From NCBI RefSeq assembly GCF_002217755.1, contig NZ_BCFL01000020.1, positions 372,001 to 436,000 of the forward strand: a stretch of DNA of 64,000 nucleotides, read 5' to 3'. The notes beneath the pieces are model-generated. The model was not told the origin of the DNA and made no database searches. It worked only from the letters and a program-made list of their open reading frames with translations. This DNA comes from Streptomyces hyaluromycini (GTDB taxonomy: Bacteria > Actinomycetota > Actinomycetes > Streptomycetales > Streptomycetaceae). The translations under genes were made by a program, and so were the position numbers. This document shows, piece by piece, positions 1-8,419 of this stretch (positions are counted from its first letter, which is position 1; each line of letters starts with the position of its first letter).

Positions 1-905
1 GCCACCTCCAGCACTTCGTCGCCGTCGCCGAGGACCAGCACTTCACCCGGGCCGCCGAACGGCTGATGGTGTCCCAGTCCGGTCTGTCCGCTTCGATCCG
101 GGCTCTGGAGCGGGAGCTGCGGGCGCCGCTGTTCGTGCGGACGACCCGCCGCGTCACGCTGACCGAGGCGGGCCGGGCGCTGCTCGGCGAGGCGGAGCGC
201 ATCCTCGCCCAGGTGCGGTCGGCGCACGAGGCGGTGGCGGCGGTGCAGGGCGTGCTGCGCGGGACGCTGGCGCTGGGCACCGAGCAGTGCATCGCCGGGG
301 TGCATGTGGCGGGGCTGCTCGCCGCGTTCCGGCGCCGGCACCCGGACGTCGAGATCCGGCTGCGGCAGGCCGGGTCGGGCGCGCTCGCCGAGGAGGTGGC
401 GGCGGGCCGGCTCGACCTGGCCTTCGCCTACCGCACCCAGGACGACACCGACCAGCTGCGCTCGGTGTCCCTGACCGGCGAGCCGATGACCGTGCTGTGC
501 CATCCGAGCCACCGGCTGGCGACGGCCGGCGTGGCCGTGACCCCGCAGGACCTGGGCGGCGAGGTGTTCGTCGACTTCCACCCGGACTGGGGCCCGCGCC
601 GTACGACCGACGCGGCCTTCGCCTCGGCGGGCGTACGGCGGACGGTCGCCCTTGAGGTCAACGACGTGCACAGCCTCCTCGACCTGGTCGACGAGAACCT
701 CGGCGTCGCCGTCGTACCCCGCCACTTCCGCCACAAGCGGCCCACGCTGACCGCGCTCGCACTCAAGGACACGGACGAGGCCGCGTACGAGACGGCGGCC
801 CTGCTGCCGCCCGAGACGGCCACCAGCCCGGCGGCCCGGGCGCTGATCACCCTCCTCGAAACAGGGGGTCTGGCAACACCCCCGGACGGGGCCTGCCCCT
901 CCTGA
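1..905 (+). CDS. LysR-family transcriptional regulator (5' partial)
   Basis: The reading frame is open from base 3 and the first visible residues (HLQHFVAVAEDQHFTRAAE) are the start of a LysR winged-helix domain, so the true start lies left of the window. The helix-turn-helix runs over the first ~60 visible residues (TRAAERL, then QSGLSASIRALE, then LFVRTTRRVTLTEAG). The rest fits the LysR substrate-binding fold, from about residue 90 onward. The first Met in the window (base 66) is inside the HTH and is not a credible start. LysR proteins usually regulate a divergent neighbour, which would be outside the window. The ligand cannot be told; the next gene is co-directional and only 60 bp away, so it could also be a target. 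Confidence 0.9.
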   Translation, partial: HLQHFVAVAEDQHFTRAAERLMVSQSGLSASIRALERELRAPLFVRTTRRVTLTEAGRALLGEAERILAQVRSAHEAVAAVQGVLRGTLALGTEQCIAGVHVAGLLAAFRRRHPDVEIRLRQAGSGALAEEVAAGRLDLAFAYRTQDDTDQLRSVSLTGEPMTVLCHPSHRLATAGVAVTPQDLGGEVFVDFHPDWGPRRTTDAAFASAGVRRTVALEVNDVHSLLDLVDENLGVAVVPRHFRHKRPTLTALALKDTDEAAYETAALLPPETATSPAARALITLLETGGLATPPDGACPS

Positions 906-965
906 CCTCGGCCTCCCGTCGGCACAGACTCGTGGAAGTCCACGACGACGACGGGGAGTACGGAG

Positions 966-2459
966 ATGACGGAACACACTCGGCGTACGGTGCTGCGCGG
1001 CGCGGCGGGCCTCGCGGCGGCGACCGCGCTGACGGGCACGACGGCGGCCGGACCGGCGGCGGCGCGTCCCGCGGCAGAACCGACGGATCGTCAGTATCCG
1101 TTCCTGGAGGGCGCGTTCGCCCCGGTCACCGAGGAACTCACGGCCTTCGACCTGCCGGTCACCGGCCGTGTCCCGCGTGAGCTGAACGGCCGTTACCTGC
1201 GCAACGGCCCGAACGTGCTCGGCCTGGAGGATCCGCGCGCCCACCACTGGATGCTCGGCGAAGGCATGGTGCACGGGGTACGGCTGCGCGACGGCCGTGC
1301 CGAGTGGTACCGCAACCGCTGGGTGCGCTCCTCCCAAGTGGCCGCGAAGCTCGGGGAGTCGTATCCGGGCCCGGTCCCGCCCGACGACTTCCCCTGCAAC
1401 ACCCATGTCATCCCCTACCGCGGGCGGATCCTCGCGCTCCAGGAGAGCGGCCCGCTGCCGTACGAACTCGACGGCGAACTCAACACCGTGGGCACCTACG
1501 ACTTCCGGGGCACTCTGGAAGGCGCGTTCACCGCGCACACCAAGTACGACGCCCACGCGGGCGAGTTGCACGCGATCGCCTACTACCCGGCCTGGGACCA
1601 CGTCCGGCACCTGGTCGTGGACCCGGGCGGCCGGGTCGCCCGCACCACCCGGATCCCGGTGCGGGACGCGCCGATGATGCACGACTTCGCGCTCACCGAG
1701 AAGCATGTCGTCGTCTTCGACACCCCGGTCACCTTCGACGCGGCGGCCGCCGAGGCGGGCGCCCTGGTGCCGTACGTCTGGAACCGTGAACACCCGGCGC
1801 GGGTGGGCGTGATGCCCCGGTCCGGGGGCGCGGTCCGGTGGTTCGGCGTCGACCCCGTCTACTACTCGCACACCCTCAACGCGTACGACGAGGGGACCTC
1901 CGTGGTGATCGACCTGACCACGTATCCGGCGCCGTTCGACGTCGCGGGCGCCTGCACGGACGGACCGCACGCGGTGGGCACCGGAAAGCTGGAACGCTGG
2001 ACCGTCGACCTGCGCCACGGACACGTCGGCAGGCGCACGCTGGACGACCGGCCGCAGGAATTCCCGCGCGTCAACGAGGAGTTGGTGTCCCGCCGGCACC
2101 GCTACGGCTACTCGGCGGCGGCCGCCGAGATGTCCGTCGCCTATCTGGCCGGCGACGGAAACCCACCGGACCGGGCCTTCTCCGACGCCCTGTTCAAGCA
2201 CGACCTGGCACGCGGAACGGCCCAGGTGCACCGGCTGCCGAGGAGCGCCGCGGCCGGCGAGGCGGTGTTCGTGCCGCGCGAACACGCGGTGCAGGAGGAC
2301 GACGGGTACACGCTCGCCTACGTCCACAACCCCGACCGCGGCGCCGCCGACCTGCTGATCCTCGCCGCGCAGGACTTCACGGGCGAGCCGCTGGCCCGGG
2401 TGCACCTGCCGGGCCGGGTGCCGCTGGGCTTTCACGGAAGCTGGATTCCGGACGCATGA
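966..2459 (+). CDS. Tat-exported carotenoid oxygenase (RPE65/CCD family)
   Basis: 497 aa, usual length for carotenoid cleavage dioxygenases, Fe(II) enzymes that cut polyene or stilbene double bonds. The N-terminus has a twin-arginine signal (RRTVLRGAAGLAAATAL). The mature part starts with the family pattern RELNGRYLRNGPNV and keeps the four iron-binding His contexts: AHTKYD (about residue 191), MMHDFALT (about 239), YSHTLNAYDEG (302) and the C-terminal GFHGSW (490). The ATG at 966 follows GGGGAGTACGGAG, a good ribosome site. Family membership is firm; the substrate is not. Export through Tat would place a cytosolically folded iron enzyme outside the membrane, which suggests an environmental polyene or lignin-type stilbene substrate rather than a host carotenoid. 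No carotenoid biosynthesis genes are nearby. Confidence 0.9.
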   Translation: MTEHTRRTVLRGAAGLAAATALTGTTAAGPAAARPAAEPTDRQYPFLEGAFAPVTEELTAFDLPVTGRVPRELNGRYLRNGPNVLGLEDPRAHHWMLGEGMVHGVRLRDGRAEWYRNRWVRSSQVAAKLGESYPGPVPPDDFPCNTHVIPYRGRILALQESGPLPYELDGELNTVGTYDFRGTLEGAFTAHTKYDAHAGELHAIAYYPAWDHVRHLVVDPGGRVARTTRIPVRDAPMMHDFALTEKHVVVFDTPVTFDAAAAEAGALVPYVWNREHPARVGVMPRSGGAVRWFGVDPVYYSHTLNAYDEGTSVVIDLTTYPAPFDVAGACTDGPHAVGTGKLERWTVDLRHGHVGRRTLDDRPQEFPRVNEELVSRRHRYGYSAAAAEMSVAYLAGDGNPPDRAFSDALFKHDLARGTAQVHRLPRSAAAGEAVFVPREHAVQEDDGYTLAYVHNPDRGAADLLILAAQDFTGEPLARVHLPGRVPLGFHGSWIPDA

Positions 2460-2486
2460 CGACCTTCGATGCGCGATCGTGGTCGT

Positions 2487-3002
2487 ATGCATGCAAGGGA
2501 CATCCTCATCGACGGCTTCGGCCGCATCCAGGAAGAAGTCCATGCCGCCCTCGACGGCGCCGACCCCGACCTGCTCAACGCCCGGCCGTCCCCCGAAGCC
2601 AACTCCATCACCTGGCTGGTCTGGCACCTCACCCGGATCCAGGACGACCACGTCGCCGACGCCTTCGACCTGGACCAGGTGTGGCTGGCCCAGGGCTGGG
2701 AGAAGCGTTTCGGCCTCGACCTGCCGCCCCGTGACCACGGGTACGGCCACACCCCCGCGAAGGTCGCCAAGGTCACGGTGGACTCCGGCGACCTGCTGAC
2801 CGGCTACTACGACGCGGTGCACGAGCAGACCCTGGGGGTGCTGCGCGAGCTCCCCGCCAAGGACCTCGAACGCATCGTGGACACGCGCTTCGACCCGCCG
2901 GTCACACTGGGCGTACGGCTGGTGAGTGTCCTGTCCGACGACCTCCAGCACGTCGGACAGGCGGCCTACCTGCGGGGGCTGCTTCAGAGCGCGGCGGCGT
3001 AA
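2487..3002 (+). CDS. DinB-family protein (mycothiol-dependent transferase fold)
   Basis: 171 aa from the chosen ATG (MHARDILIDGF); a start 18 bp upstream (MRDRGR) is possible, and neither has a clear Shine-Dalgarno. It has the four-helix DinB/YfiT pattern: SITWLVWHLTRIQDDHVAD carries the first metal-ligand His, and VSVLSDDLQHVGQAAYLRGL carries the C-terminal His. In actinobacteria this superfamily (DUF664/MSMEG-type) includes mycothiol S-transferases used in thiol detoxification; that role is inferred from family only. The 3' end overlaps the convergent adenosine deaminase gene by 19 bp, so the two transcripts must run into each other. Confidence 0.85.
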   Translation: MHARDILIDGFGRIQEEVHAALDGADPDLLNARPSPEANSITWLVWHLTRIQDDHVADAFDLDQVWLAQGWEKRFGLDLPPRDHGYGHTPAKVAKVTVDSGDLLTGYYDAVHEQTLGVLRELPAKDLERIVDTRFDPPVTLGVRLVSVLSDDLQHVGQAAYLRGLLQSAAA

Positions 3003-4054
3003 CCGGGCAGGACGACGTCCTCGATGAGGGCCTTGCGCTCGTCGAACGGGATGAACGCGCTCTTCACGGCGTTCACCGTGACCGCGCGCAGGTCCTCGAC
3101 GGTCCAGCCGGCCTCCTCGACCAGCAGGGACGCCTCCCGGGTCATCGTCGTCCCCGAGACCAGCCGGTTGTCGGTGTTGAGGGTGACCCGGAAGCCCAGC
3201 TCCTTCAGCGCGGTGATCGGGTGCTCGGCGATCGAGGTGGCGCAGCCGGTCTGGAGGTTGGAGGTGGGGCACATCTCCAGGGCGATGCGGCGGTCCCGCA
3301 CCCAGCTCGCGAGGCGGCCGAGCTTGCCGTCGACGATGTCCTCGGTGATGCGGACACCGTGCCCGATACGCTGGGCGCCGCACGCCTGGAGCGCCTGGTG
3401 GATGCTGGGCAGGCCGAAGGCCTCACCGGCGTGGATCGTGAAGGGCACGCTCTCGCTGCGCAGCAGTTGGAAGGCGTCCAGGTGGTCGGCGGCCGGGAAG
3501 CCGGCCTCGGCCCCGGCGATGTCGAAGCCGACGACACCGGCGTCCCGGTAGACGACGGCCAGCTCGGCGGCCTCGCGGACCCGGTCGAACATCCGCATCC
3601 CGCAGAGCAGGGTGCCGACCCGGACCGGCGTGCCGGCGGCAGCGGCCTTCGCCATTCCGGCGGCGAGCCCCTCCTGCACGCTCTCCACGACCTCGTTCAG
3701 CGTCAGCCCGCCCCTGACGTTCAGCTCGGGCGCGTAGCGCACCTCGCCGTACACCACACCGTCGGCGGCCAGGTCGAGGACGTACTCCTCGGCCACCCGC
3801 CGCAGCCCCTCCTTGGTCTGCAGCACGGCGAGGGTGTGCTCGAAGGTGGCTATGTAGCGGACCAGGTCGCCGGAGTTGGCGGCCTCGAAGTACCAGGCGG
3901 CCAGCTGGTCCGGATCCGTGGTGGGCAGGGTGTGACCGACCTCGGCCGCGAGCTCGACCAGGGTTGCGGGGCGCAGGCCGCCGTCGAGGTGGTCGTGGAG
4001 GACGGCCTTGGGAAGGCGACGGATCACATCTGCGTCTACGCGCGTAGCAGTCAT
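2984..4054 (-). CDS. add: Adenosine deaminase
   Basis: 356 aa, typical of the ADA/AMP-deaminase amidohydrolases that hydrolyse adenosine to inosine plus ammonia in purine salvage. Zinc-binding LHDHLDGGLRP (His20, His22) is at the N-terminus. FTIHAGEAFGLPS supplies the next His and the catalytic Glu, RIGHGVRI the active-site His, and LNTDNRLVSGT the C-terminal Asp pair. ALEMCPTSNLQTG is a standard ADA signature. Streptomyces usually carries several add paralogues; this one is expected to act on adenosine, but adenine or modified nucleosides cannot be excluded. The downstream VOC gene lies upstream in transcription (38 bp gap), so both may share a transcript. Confidence 0.93.
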   Translation of the reverse strand: MTATRVDADVIRRLPKAVLHDHLDGGLRPATLVELAAEVGHTLPTTDPDQLAAWYFEAANSGDLVRYIATFEHTLAVLQTKEGLRRVAEEYVLDLAADGVVYGEVRYAPELNVRGGLTLNEVVESVQEGLAAGMAKAAAAGTPVRVGTLLCGMRMFDRVREAAELAVVYRDAGVVGFDIAGAEAGFPAADHLDAFQLLRSESVPFTIHAGEAFGLPSIHQALQACGAQRIGHGVRITEDIVDGKLGRLASWVRDRRIALEMCPTSNLQTGCATSIAEHPITALKELGFRVTLNTDNRLVSGTTMTREASLLVEEAGWTVEDLRAVTVNAVKSAFIPFDERKALIEDVVLPGYAAAL

Positions 4055-4092
4055 GGTGGAGCTTTCCTCGGCAGGTGGTTCGGAGTGATCGG

Positions 4093-4485
4093 TCAGGCGG
4101 TGGGCTGGAGCAGGTCCCAGCGGTTTCCGTAGAGGTCCTGGAAGACGGCGACACTGCCGTACGGCTCGTGCCGCGGCTCCTCCAGGAAGGTCACGCCGGC
4201 GGCGGTCATCCGGGCGTGGTCGCGGGCGAAGTCGTCGGTGTGCAGGAAGAACCCGACACGGCCGCCCGTCTGGTCGCCGACGCGGGCACGCTGGTCCTCG
4301 TCCTTGGCGCGGGCGAGCAGCAGCCCGGTGCCGTGGCCCTGCGTGCCGGGTTCCACGACGACCCAGCGGGAGCCGTCGGGCCGCGGCGTGTCCTCGACGA
4401 GCCGGAACCCGAGGGCCTCGGTGTAGAAGCGGATCGCCTCCTCGTAGTCGCCGACGACGAGGGTGACCAGGGCGACGCGTCGCAT
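4093..4485 (-). CDS. VOC (glyoxalase/bleomycin-resistance fold) protein
   Basis: 130 aa, a single vicinal-oxygen-chelate unit pair with MRRVALVTLVVGDYEEAIRFYTEALGF at the N-terminus and YGSVAVFQDLYGNRWDLLQPT at the C-terminus. The latter is the usual end motif with the metal-ligand Glu position occupied by Asp/Leu context, so metal binding is uncertain. Such short VOC proteins range from glyoxalase-like isomerases to drug-binding proteins; nothing here fixes the role. It precedes add on the same strand by 38 bp and is likely co-transcribed. Confidence 0.85.
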   Translation of the reverse strand: MRRVALVTLVVGDYEEAIRFYTEALGFRLVEDTPRPDGSRWVVVEPGTQGHGTGLLLARAKDEDQRARVGDQTGGRVGFFLHTDDFARDHARMTAAGVTFLEEPRHEPYGSVAVFQDLYGNRWDLLQPTA

Positions 4486-4588
4486 GGGGGCCTTTCGGTG
4501 GAGCGGTTAGCGGAAGAGGTTATACGTAAAACGCGAGGGATGCCAGTCACCTCATACCGAGGGCGATATTTGAGGAGGCGGCGGTCGG

Positions 4589-4620
4589 AGCGCCCCGTCA
4601 GGGGCGCTGGGGGTACCCCC
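4589..4620. terminator. Hairpin plus palindrome, probable terminator of the M56 transcription unit
   Basis: AGCGCCCC-GTCA-GGGGCGCT forms a perfect 8-bp stem (4589-4608), followed at once by the 12-bp palindrome GGGGGTACCCCC (4609-4620). It lies just past the stop of the minus-strand M56 gene. This composite, followed by GGCCGAAGGCTGGGGGA, looks like the repetitive intergenic hairpin common in Streptomyces. No U-tract is present. Confidence 0.6.
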
Positions 4621-4690
4621 GGCCGAAGGCTGGGGGAGGAACTGCGCGGCCAGCCCCCACCGGCCCGCAGCCGAACCATCGACGCGGCCC

Positions 4691-5623
4691 CTACCGCTCC
4701 GCCTCCCCCTGCGCGACCTCCACCCGATGATGAAAGTCGATCATCCCGGTCGCGGAGGCGACACACGACAGCCCGGCGCAGGCCACCAGCAGGACCGCGA
4801 CCCACGCCCCGGCCCGCCGCCGTACCCGCGGAGCGGCCAGCAGCGCCTGCACCCGCAGCGGAACCGGCCCGGTCGCGGCACCGGGCACGAACGCCGGCCG
4901 CTCGACGCCCCCGCCCTGCCCCGCCAGCGCGGCCCGGGCGATCGCGCGGGCCGTCAGCCGCCGGTCCCCCACCGCGCTCGCCGCGGCCTCGTCGGCGGCC
5001 CGCTCGGCGGCCAGCCGAATGACGTCCCGAACGCCGCGCAGCGCCGGATGGCAGTGCGCCGCGAGCTCGGCCACGGCGAGAAAGTAATGATGGCCGCCCG
5101 CGTTGTGCGCCCGTTCGTGCGCGAACAGCGCCTCCCGCTCGCTGCCGTCGAGGCTGCGCAGCATCCCGGTGGTGACCACGATCCGGTGCGGCCTGCCGGG
5201 CAGCGCGTACGCGTCCGCACACGGCGAGTCGACCACGCACAGATCACCCGCCGCGGGGCCTCGGCCGGCCTCTGTGCGGGCCGCGCGGAAGGCACGGACC
5301 TGCCGTAGCACCGACCGTGCGAGCGTCCAGGCACACACGGCGAGGCCGCCCACCGACACGGCGGCCAGCGGCAGCACGTAGCGGTCGGAGGCGGTGTGCA
5401 GGGGCCGGATCAGGTCGCCGAGCGCGGCGAAGAACGGCAGCTTGAGCAGCCCGGTGAGGACGAACGCGCCGAGCGCGGCGAGCGAGCACGCCGCGAGGAC
5501 GACGGCCGAGCCGGTGATCGCCCGGAGCGCGACGGCGGGGGCCAGCCGGTCGAGGGCCCGCCGGGCCAGGGGCGGCAGGGCGAACGGCAGCAGCAGCGGC
5601 AGGATCAGTAGTGCGATCATCAT
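4691..5623 (-). CDS. M56-family membrane metalloprotease (BlaR1/MecR1-like)
   Basis: 310 aa. Two to three hydrophobic segments at the N-terminus (residues ~1-20, 35-60, 85-105), then a cytoplasmic zinc protease domain with HERAH at residues 169-173 inside SEREALFAHERAHNAGGHHY. A last membrane helix is near the C-terminus (AWVAVLLVACAGLSCVA). There is no extracellular penicillin-binding sensor domain as in true BlaR1, so the signal is unknown; it may be sensed by the membrane part. Its start codon overlaps the stop of the BlaI-type repressor gene by 4 bp (ATGA), so the pair is translationally coupled. In the known BlaR/BlaI scheme the protease inactivates the repressor; that mechanism is inferred here. 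Confidence 0.88.
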   Translation of the reverse strand: MMIALLILPLLLPFALPPLARRALDRLAPAVALRAITGSAVVLAACSLAALGAFVLTGLLKLPFFAALGDLIRPLHTASDRYVLPLAAVSVGGLAVCAWTLARSVLRQVRAFRAARTEAGRGPAAGDLCVVDSPCADAYALPGRPHRIVVTTGMLRSLDGSEREALFAHERAHNAGGHHYFLAVAELAAHCHPALRGVRDVIRLAAERAADEAAASAVGDRRLTARAIARAALAGQGGGVERPAFVPGAATGPVPLRVQALLAAPRVRRRAGAWVAVLLVACAGLSCVASATGMIDFHHRVEVAQGEAER

Positions 5624-6000
5624 CCACCGGATTGCTCGTCGGCTTCGAGCAGGCCGCGCAGAACGCGCTCGTCGTCGGGGCTGAGCTGGGCGACAAAGCG
5701 GGCGAGCACGGTCTCCCGGTCGGCATCCCGGTCGAGTTCGGTGTGCATCCGCTTCGCGGTCAGGCCCTGCGCGTCCTGGACGGGTACGTAGGCGTAGCCG
5801 CGCCCCTGGCGGTGCCGTTCGACCACGCCCTTGTCGTGCAGCCGGGTCAGGATCGTCGTCACCGTCGTGCGGGCCAGGGCGGTGCCGAGGCTCCGCTGCA
5901 CCTGTCCGGAGGTCTGGGGCACACCGGCGGCCCAGAGAGCCGCCATGACGCTCGCCTCCAGTTCGCCGGCGGGCCGGCGTTCGTCCTTCCCGTCGGCCAT
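5620..6000 (-). CDS. BlaI/MecI/CopY-family transcriptional repressor
   Basis: 126 aa. The winged helix covers roughly residues 10-80 (GELEASVMAALWAAGVPQTSGQ, then RTTVTTILTRLHDKGVVERH, then the wing GRGYAYVPV). The C-terminal half (ETVLARFVAQLSPDDERVLRGLLEA) is the dimerisation helix pair. It is first in a two-gene unit with the M56 protease. A short inverted repeat CTAC-N6-GTAG 43-57 bp upstream of its start is a plausible autoregulatory operator. In Mycobacterium and Streptomyces such pairs answer cell-wall or respiratory stress; the target here is not known. Confidence 0.92.
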   Translation of the reverse strand: MADGKDERRPAGELEASVMAALWAAGVPQTSGQVQRSLGTALARTTVTTILTRLHDKGVVERHRQGRGYAYVPVQDAQGLTAKRMHTELDRDADRETVLARFVAQLSPDDERVLRGLLEADEQSGG

Positions 6001-6043
6001 GGAGGGTTCCTCACTCCTTTTTCGTCCTCGGCCCGCAGACCGT

Positions 6044-6057
6044 CTACGGCAGTGTAG
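6044..6057. promoter_or_regulatory. Candidate BlaI operator
   Basis: CTAC-GGCAGT-GTAG, an inverted repeat 43 bp upstream of the BlaI-type start. On the gene's strand it reads ACTACACTGCCGTAGA, resembling the TACA/TGTA half-sites bound by BlaI/MecI proteins. Only one copy is seen. Confidence 0.45.
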
Positions 6058-6218
6058 TCAGCCCGGCGGTGCCCGTCGCCCGTGAACCCATTATGAGGGG
6101 GCGGTTGCGGAAGGGGGCGTCCTCGCCGGCCGGGGAATCGTTCCCGGGGTGTGCGGTACCGGAGACCTAGGACGCGGGCCCGAGGCGTGCAGCGGGCCCG
6201 GCCGGTAGCTTCGCCGTC

Positions 6219-6677
6219 ATGAAGATCACGAACCCGGTCCGTTCCGCCGAGCAGCGCAGGCACGACGTACTCGCCCGTCTGGAGCGGGAGACGGACATCT
6301 GGGTGGCCACGGCGGACGACGCCGGGCTGCCGTGTCTCGTCCCGCTCTGGTTCGTCTGGCACGCGGACGCGGTGTGGCTGTCCACCCGGATCACCAACCC
6401 GACCGGCCGCAATCTGCGGGACGGCGGCCGGGCCCGGCTCGCGCTCGGCGACACACGGGACGTCGTGCTGCTCGACGGGGAGGTGACCGTCTTCTCCCCG
6501 GCCGACGTGCCCGGACCGGCGGTCGAGGCGCTGCGGGCGAAGACGGGCTGGGACCCGCGCGGGGGCAGCCCGTCGTACGCCTTCTTCCGGATCCGGCCGT
6601 ACGCGGTGCAGGCCTGGCACGAGGAGCGCGAGCTGCGTGGCCGGCACCTGATGCGGGACGGGGTGTGGGCGGACTGA
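6219..6677 (+). CDS. Pyridoxamine-5'-phosphate-oxidase-like (PPOX/F420) split-barrel protein
   Basis: 152 aa. Residues ~10-95 have the split-barrel flavin/F420-binding pattern: DVLARLERETDIWVATAD, then PCLVPLWFVWHADAVWLST, then RNLRDGGRARLALGDTRDVVLLDGEV. The C-terminal YAFFRIRPYAVQAW is a common ending in actinobacterial PPOX-fold proteins. These bind FMN, F420, heme or biliverdin; the cofactor cannot be read from the sequence. It stands alone and faces the aldo/keto reductase gene, with 9 bp between the stops. Confidence 0.85.
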   Translation: MKITNPVRSAEQRRHDVLARLERETDIWVATADDAGLPCLVPLWFVWHADAVWLSTRITNPTGRNLRDGGRARLALGDTRDVVLLDGEVTVFSPADVPGPAVEALRAKTGWDPRGGSPSYAFFRIRPYAVQAWHEERELRGRHLMRDGVWAD

Positions 6678-6686
6678 GCAGGGCCG

Positions 6687-7592
6687 TCAACCGGCGCTGG
6701 TGTGCAGGGCGTTCAGCCGGGTCAGCTCGTCGTCGGTGAGCCGGATGGCGCCGGCCGCCACGTTCTCGGCCAGGTGGTCCGGGTTGCCGGTTCCGGGAAT
6801 CGCGAGGACGTGCGGGCCCTGGTGCAGGGTCCAGGCGAGGCGGATCTGCGCGGGGGTGGCGTCGTGGGCGCGGGCGATCGCGAGGAGCTCGTCGTCGTGG
6901 GCCTCGGCCACGCCGCCCGCCCCGGCCTCGCCCGCGACGGCGAAGAAGGGTACGAAGGCGATGCCGCGTTCGCCGCAGACGCGGACCAGTTCGTCGGTCT
7001 CCGGGTCCCGGGTGTCGAGCCCCCAGCGGTTCTGCACGCACACCACGGGGGCGATGGCCAGCGCCTCGTCGAGGTGGCGCGGTTCGACGGCCGAGACCCC
7101 GAGGTGCCGGACCAGGCCCGCCTCGCGGAGTTCGGCGAGGGCGCCGAAGTGCTCGGCGATCGACTCCTGGCCCATCCGGCGGAGGTTGACGACGTCCAGG
7201 TGGTCGCGGCCGAGCTGGCGGAGGTTCTCCTCGACGTGCCCGCGCAGCTGGTCGGGGCGGGCCGAGGTGCCCCACTCGCCGGAGTAGTCGCGGAACGGGC
7301 CGACCTTCGTGACGACGACCAGGTCGTTCGGGTAGGGGGACAGGGCGGTGTTGATGAGTTCGTTGGCGGAGCGCAGGGTGGAGAAGTAGAAGGCCGCCGT
7401 GTCGATGTGGTTCACACCGAGTTCGACGGCCTTGCGCAGGACGGCGGTCGAGCGGGCGCGGTCGCTCGGGGTGCCGTGCGGGAAGGCGACGTTGCCCGTC
7501 AGCCGCATCGCGCCGAAGCCGAGGCGGTGGACGGGCAGGTCGCCGAGTTTCCAGGTGCCGGAGGCGTCCGCGGTGATCGTTTCGGAGGTCAT
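6687..7592 (-). CDS. Aldo/keto reductase
   Basis: 301 aa from the ATG chosen (MTSETITADASG); a GTG 18 bp further out is closer to an AGGA ribosome site and cannot be ruled out. AKR (beta/alpha)8 barrel: RLGFGAMRLTGN, then VNHIDTAAFYFSTLRSAN with the catalytic Asp and Tyr, VVVTKVGPF with the catalytic Lys, and VNLRRMGQ in the position of the active-site His strand. The NADPH-binding end reads LAIPGTGNPDHLAENVAA. Likely a cytosolic NADPH-dependent carbonyl reductase. It resembles the AKR subfamily with oxidoreductase IDs near E. coli YdbC. Substrate unknown. Confidence 0.88.
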   Translation of the reverse strand: MTSETITADASGTWKLGDLPVHRLGFGAMRLTGNVAFPHGTPSDRARSTAVLRKAVELGVNHIDTAAFYFSTLRSANELINTALSPYPNDLVVVTKVGPFRDYSGEWGTSARPDQLRGHVEENLRQLGRDHLDVVNLRRMGQESIAEHFGALAELREAGLVRHLGVSAVEPRHLDEALAIAPVVCVQNRWGLDTRDPETDELVRVCGERGIAFVPFFAVAGEAGAGGVAEAHDDELLAIARAHDATPAQIRLAWTLHQGPHVLAIPGTGNPDHLAENVAAGAIRLTDDELTRLNALHTSAG

Positions 7593-7626
7593 CGACGGAG
7601 TCTGGCACACGGTCCTGGCGGGAGGG

Positions 7627-8337
7627 TCAGCAGTAGAGGTTGCTGCCGGTCGGGACGCCCAGGATCTGGGTGAACTTCTGGTAGGCGCTGACCCGGCTCT
7701 GCACCTGTGCCGGGTTCTTGCCGTCGCACTCCAGGGAGCCGTTGATGGAGCGGATGGTCTGGCCGAAGCCGGCCTGGTTGACCATGGCGTTGTGGCCGGT
7801 CATGGTGCCGGGACCCTTCTGGGTGTTCCAGTACCACAGGCCGGTCTTCCAGGCGACGGCGGAGTTGTTCTGGACCTGCCAGGGGTTGTTGAGGAGGTCG
7901 ATGCCGAGCGCGTCGCCCGCGGCCTTGTAGTTGAAGTTCCAGCTGAGCTGGATGGGGCCGCGCCCGTAGTAGGCGGACTGGCCCGCGGGGCAGCCGTAGG
8001 ACTGGCTCCGGTCGCAGTAGTGCGAGTAGTTGGCGGTGTTCTGCTCGACGATGTAGACCAGTCCGCCGGTCTCGTGGCTGACGTTGGCGAGGAAGGCGGC
8101 GGCCTCCTGCTTCTTCACGGTGGCGCTGCCGGTGTTGGCGAAACCGGGGTAGGCGCTGAGGGCGGCGGTGAGACCGCTGTAGCTGTAGAAGGAATTCCGG
8201 CTCGGGAACATCTGGTTGAACTGTGCCTCGCTGACGACGAAGCCGGCGGCGGAGGCCGAGGGGGCCGCCTGGAGCACCAGGGCGGAGCTGCCTATGGCGA
8301 GCGAGGTCAGGAGTGCGGCGATACGGCGCCTCAACAC
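7627..8337 (-). CDS. Secreted GH19 chitinase, catalytic domain only
   Basis: 236 aa, GTG start preceded by GAAGGAG at 7-bp spacing. A Sec signal peptide (MLRRRIAALLTSLAIGSSALVLQ, cut near ASASA) leads straight into the GH19 domain. NVSHETGG gives the catalytic Glu89 and VYIVEQN the second carboxylate Glu98, with the 9-residue spacing of Streptomyces GH19 enzymes. AYYGRGPIQLSWNFNY and VAWKTGLWYWN are substrate-cleft signatures. There is no chitin-binding module, so it matches the compact ChiG type rather than ChiC/ChiF. It hydrolyses chitin outside the cell with inversion. Upstream it has a pair of 17-bp spaced repeats that look like chitinase/DasR sites. Confidence 0.95.
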   Translation of the reverse strand: MLRRRIAALLTSLAIGSSALVLQAAPSASAAGFVVSEAQFNQMFPSRNSFYSYSGLTAALSAYPGFANTGSATVKKQEAAAFLANVSHETGGLVYIVEQNTANYSHYCDRSQSYGCPAGQSAYYGRGPIQLSWNFNYKAAGDALGIDLLNNPWQVQNNSAVAWKTGLWYWNTQKGPGTMTGHNAMVNQAGFGQTIRSINGSLECDGKNPAQVQSRVSAYQKFTQILGVPTGSNLYC

Positions 8338-8419
8338 GGATCAACTCCTTCGCGGAGCACGGCCGCGCCCCTGGAAGGGGGTGCGGCCGCGGTGGGGGGT
8401 GTGAGGCACACTCAACCGA

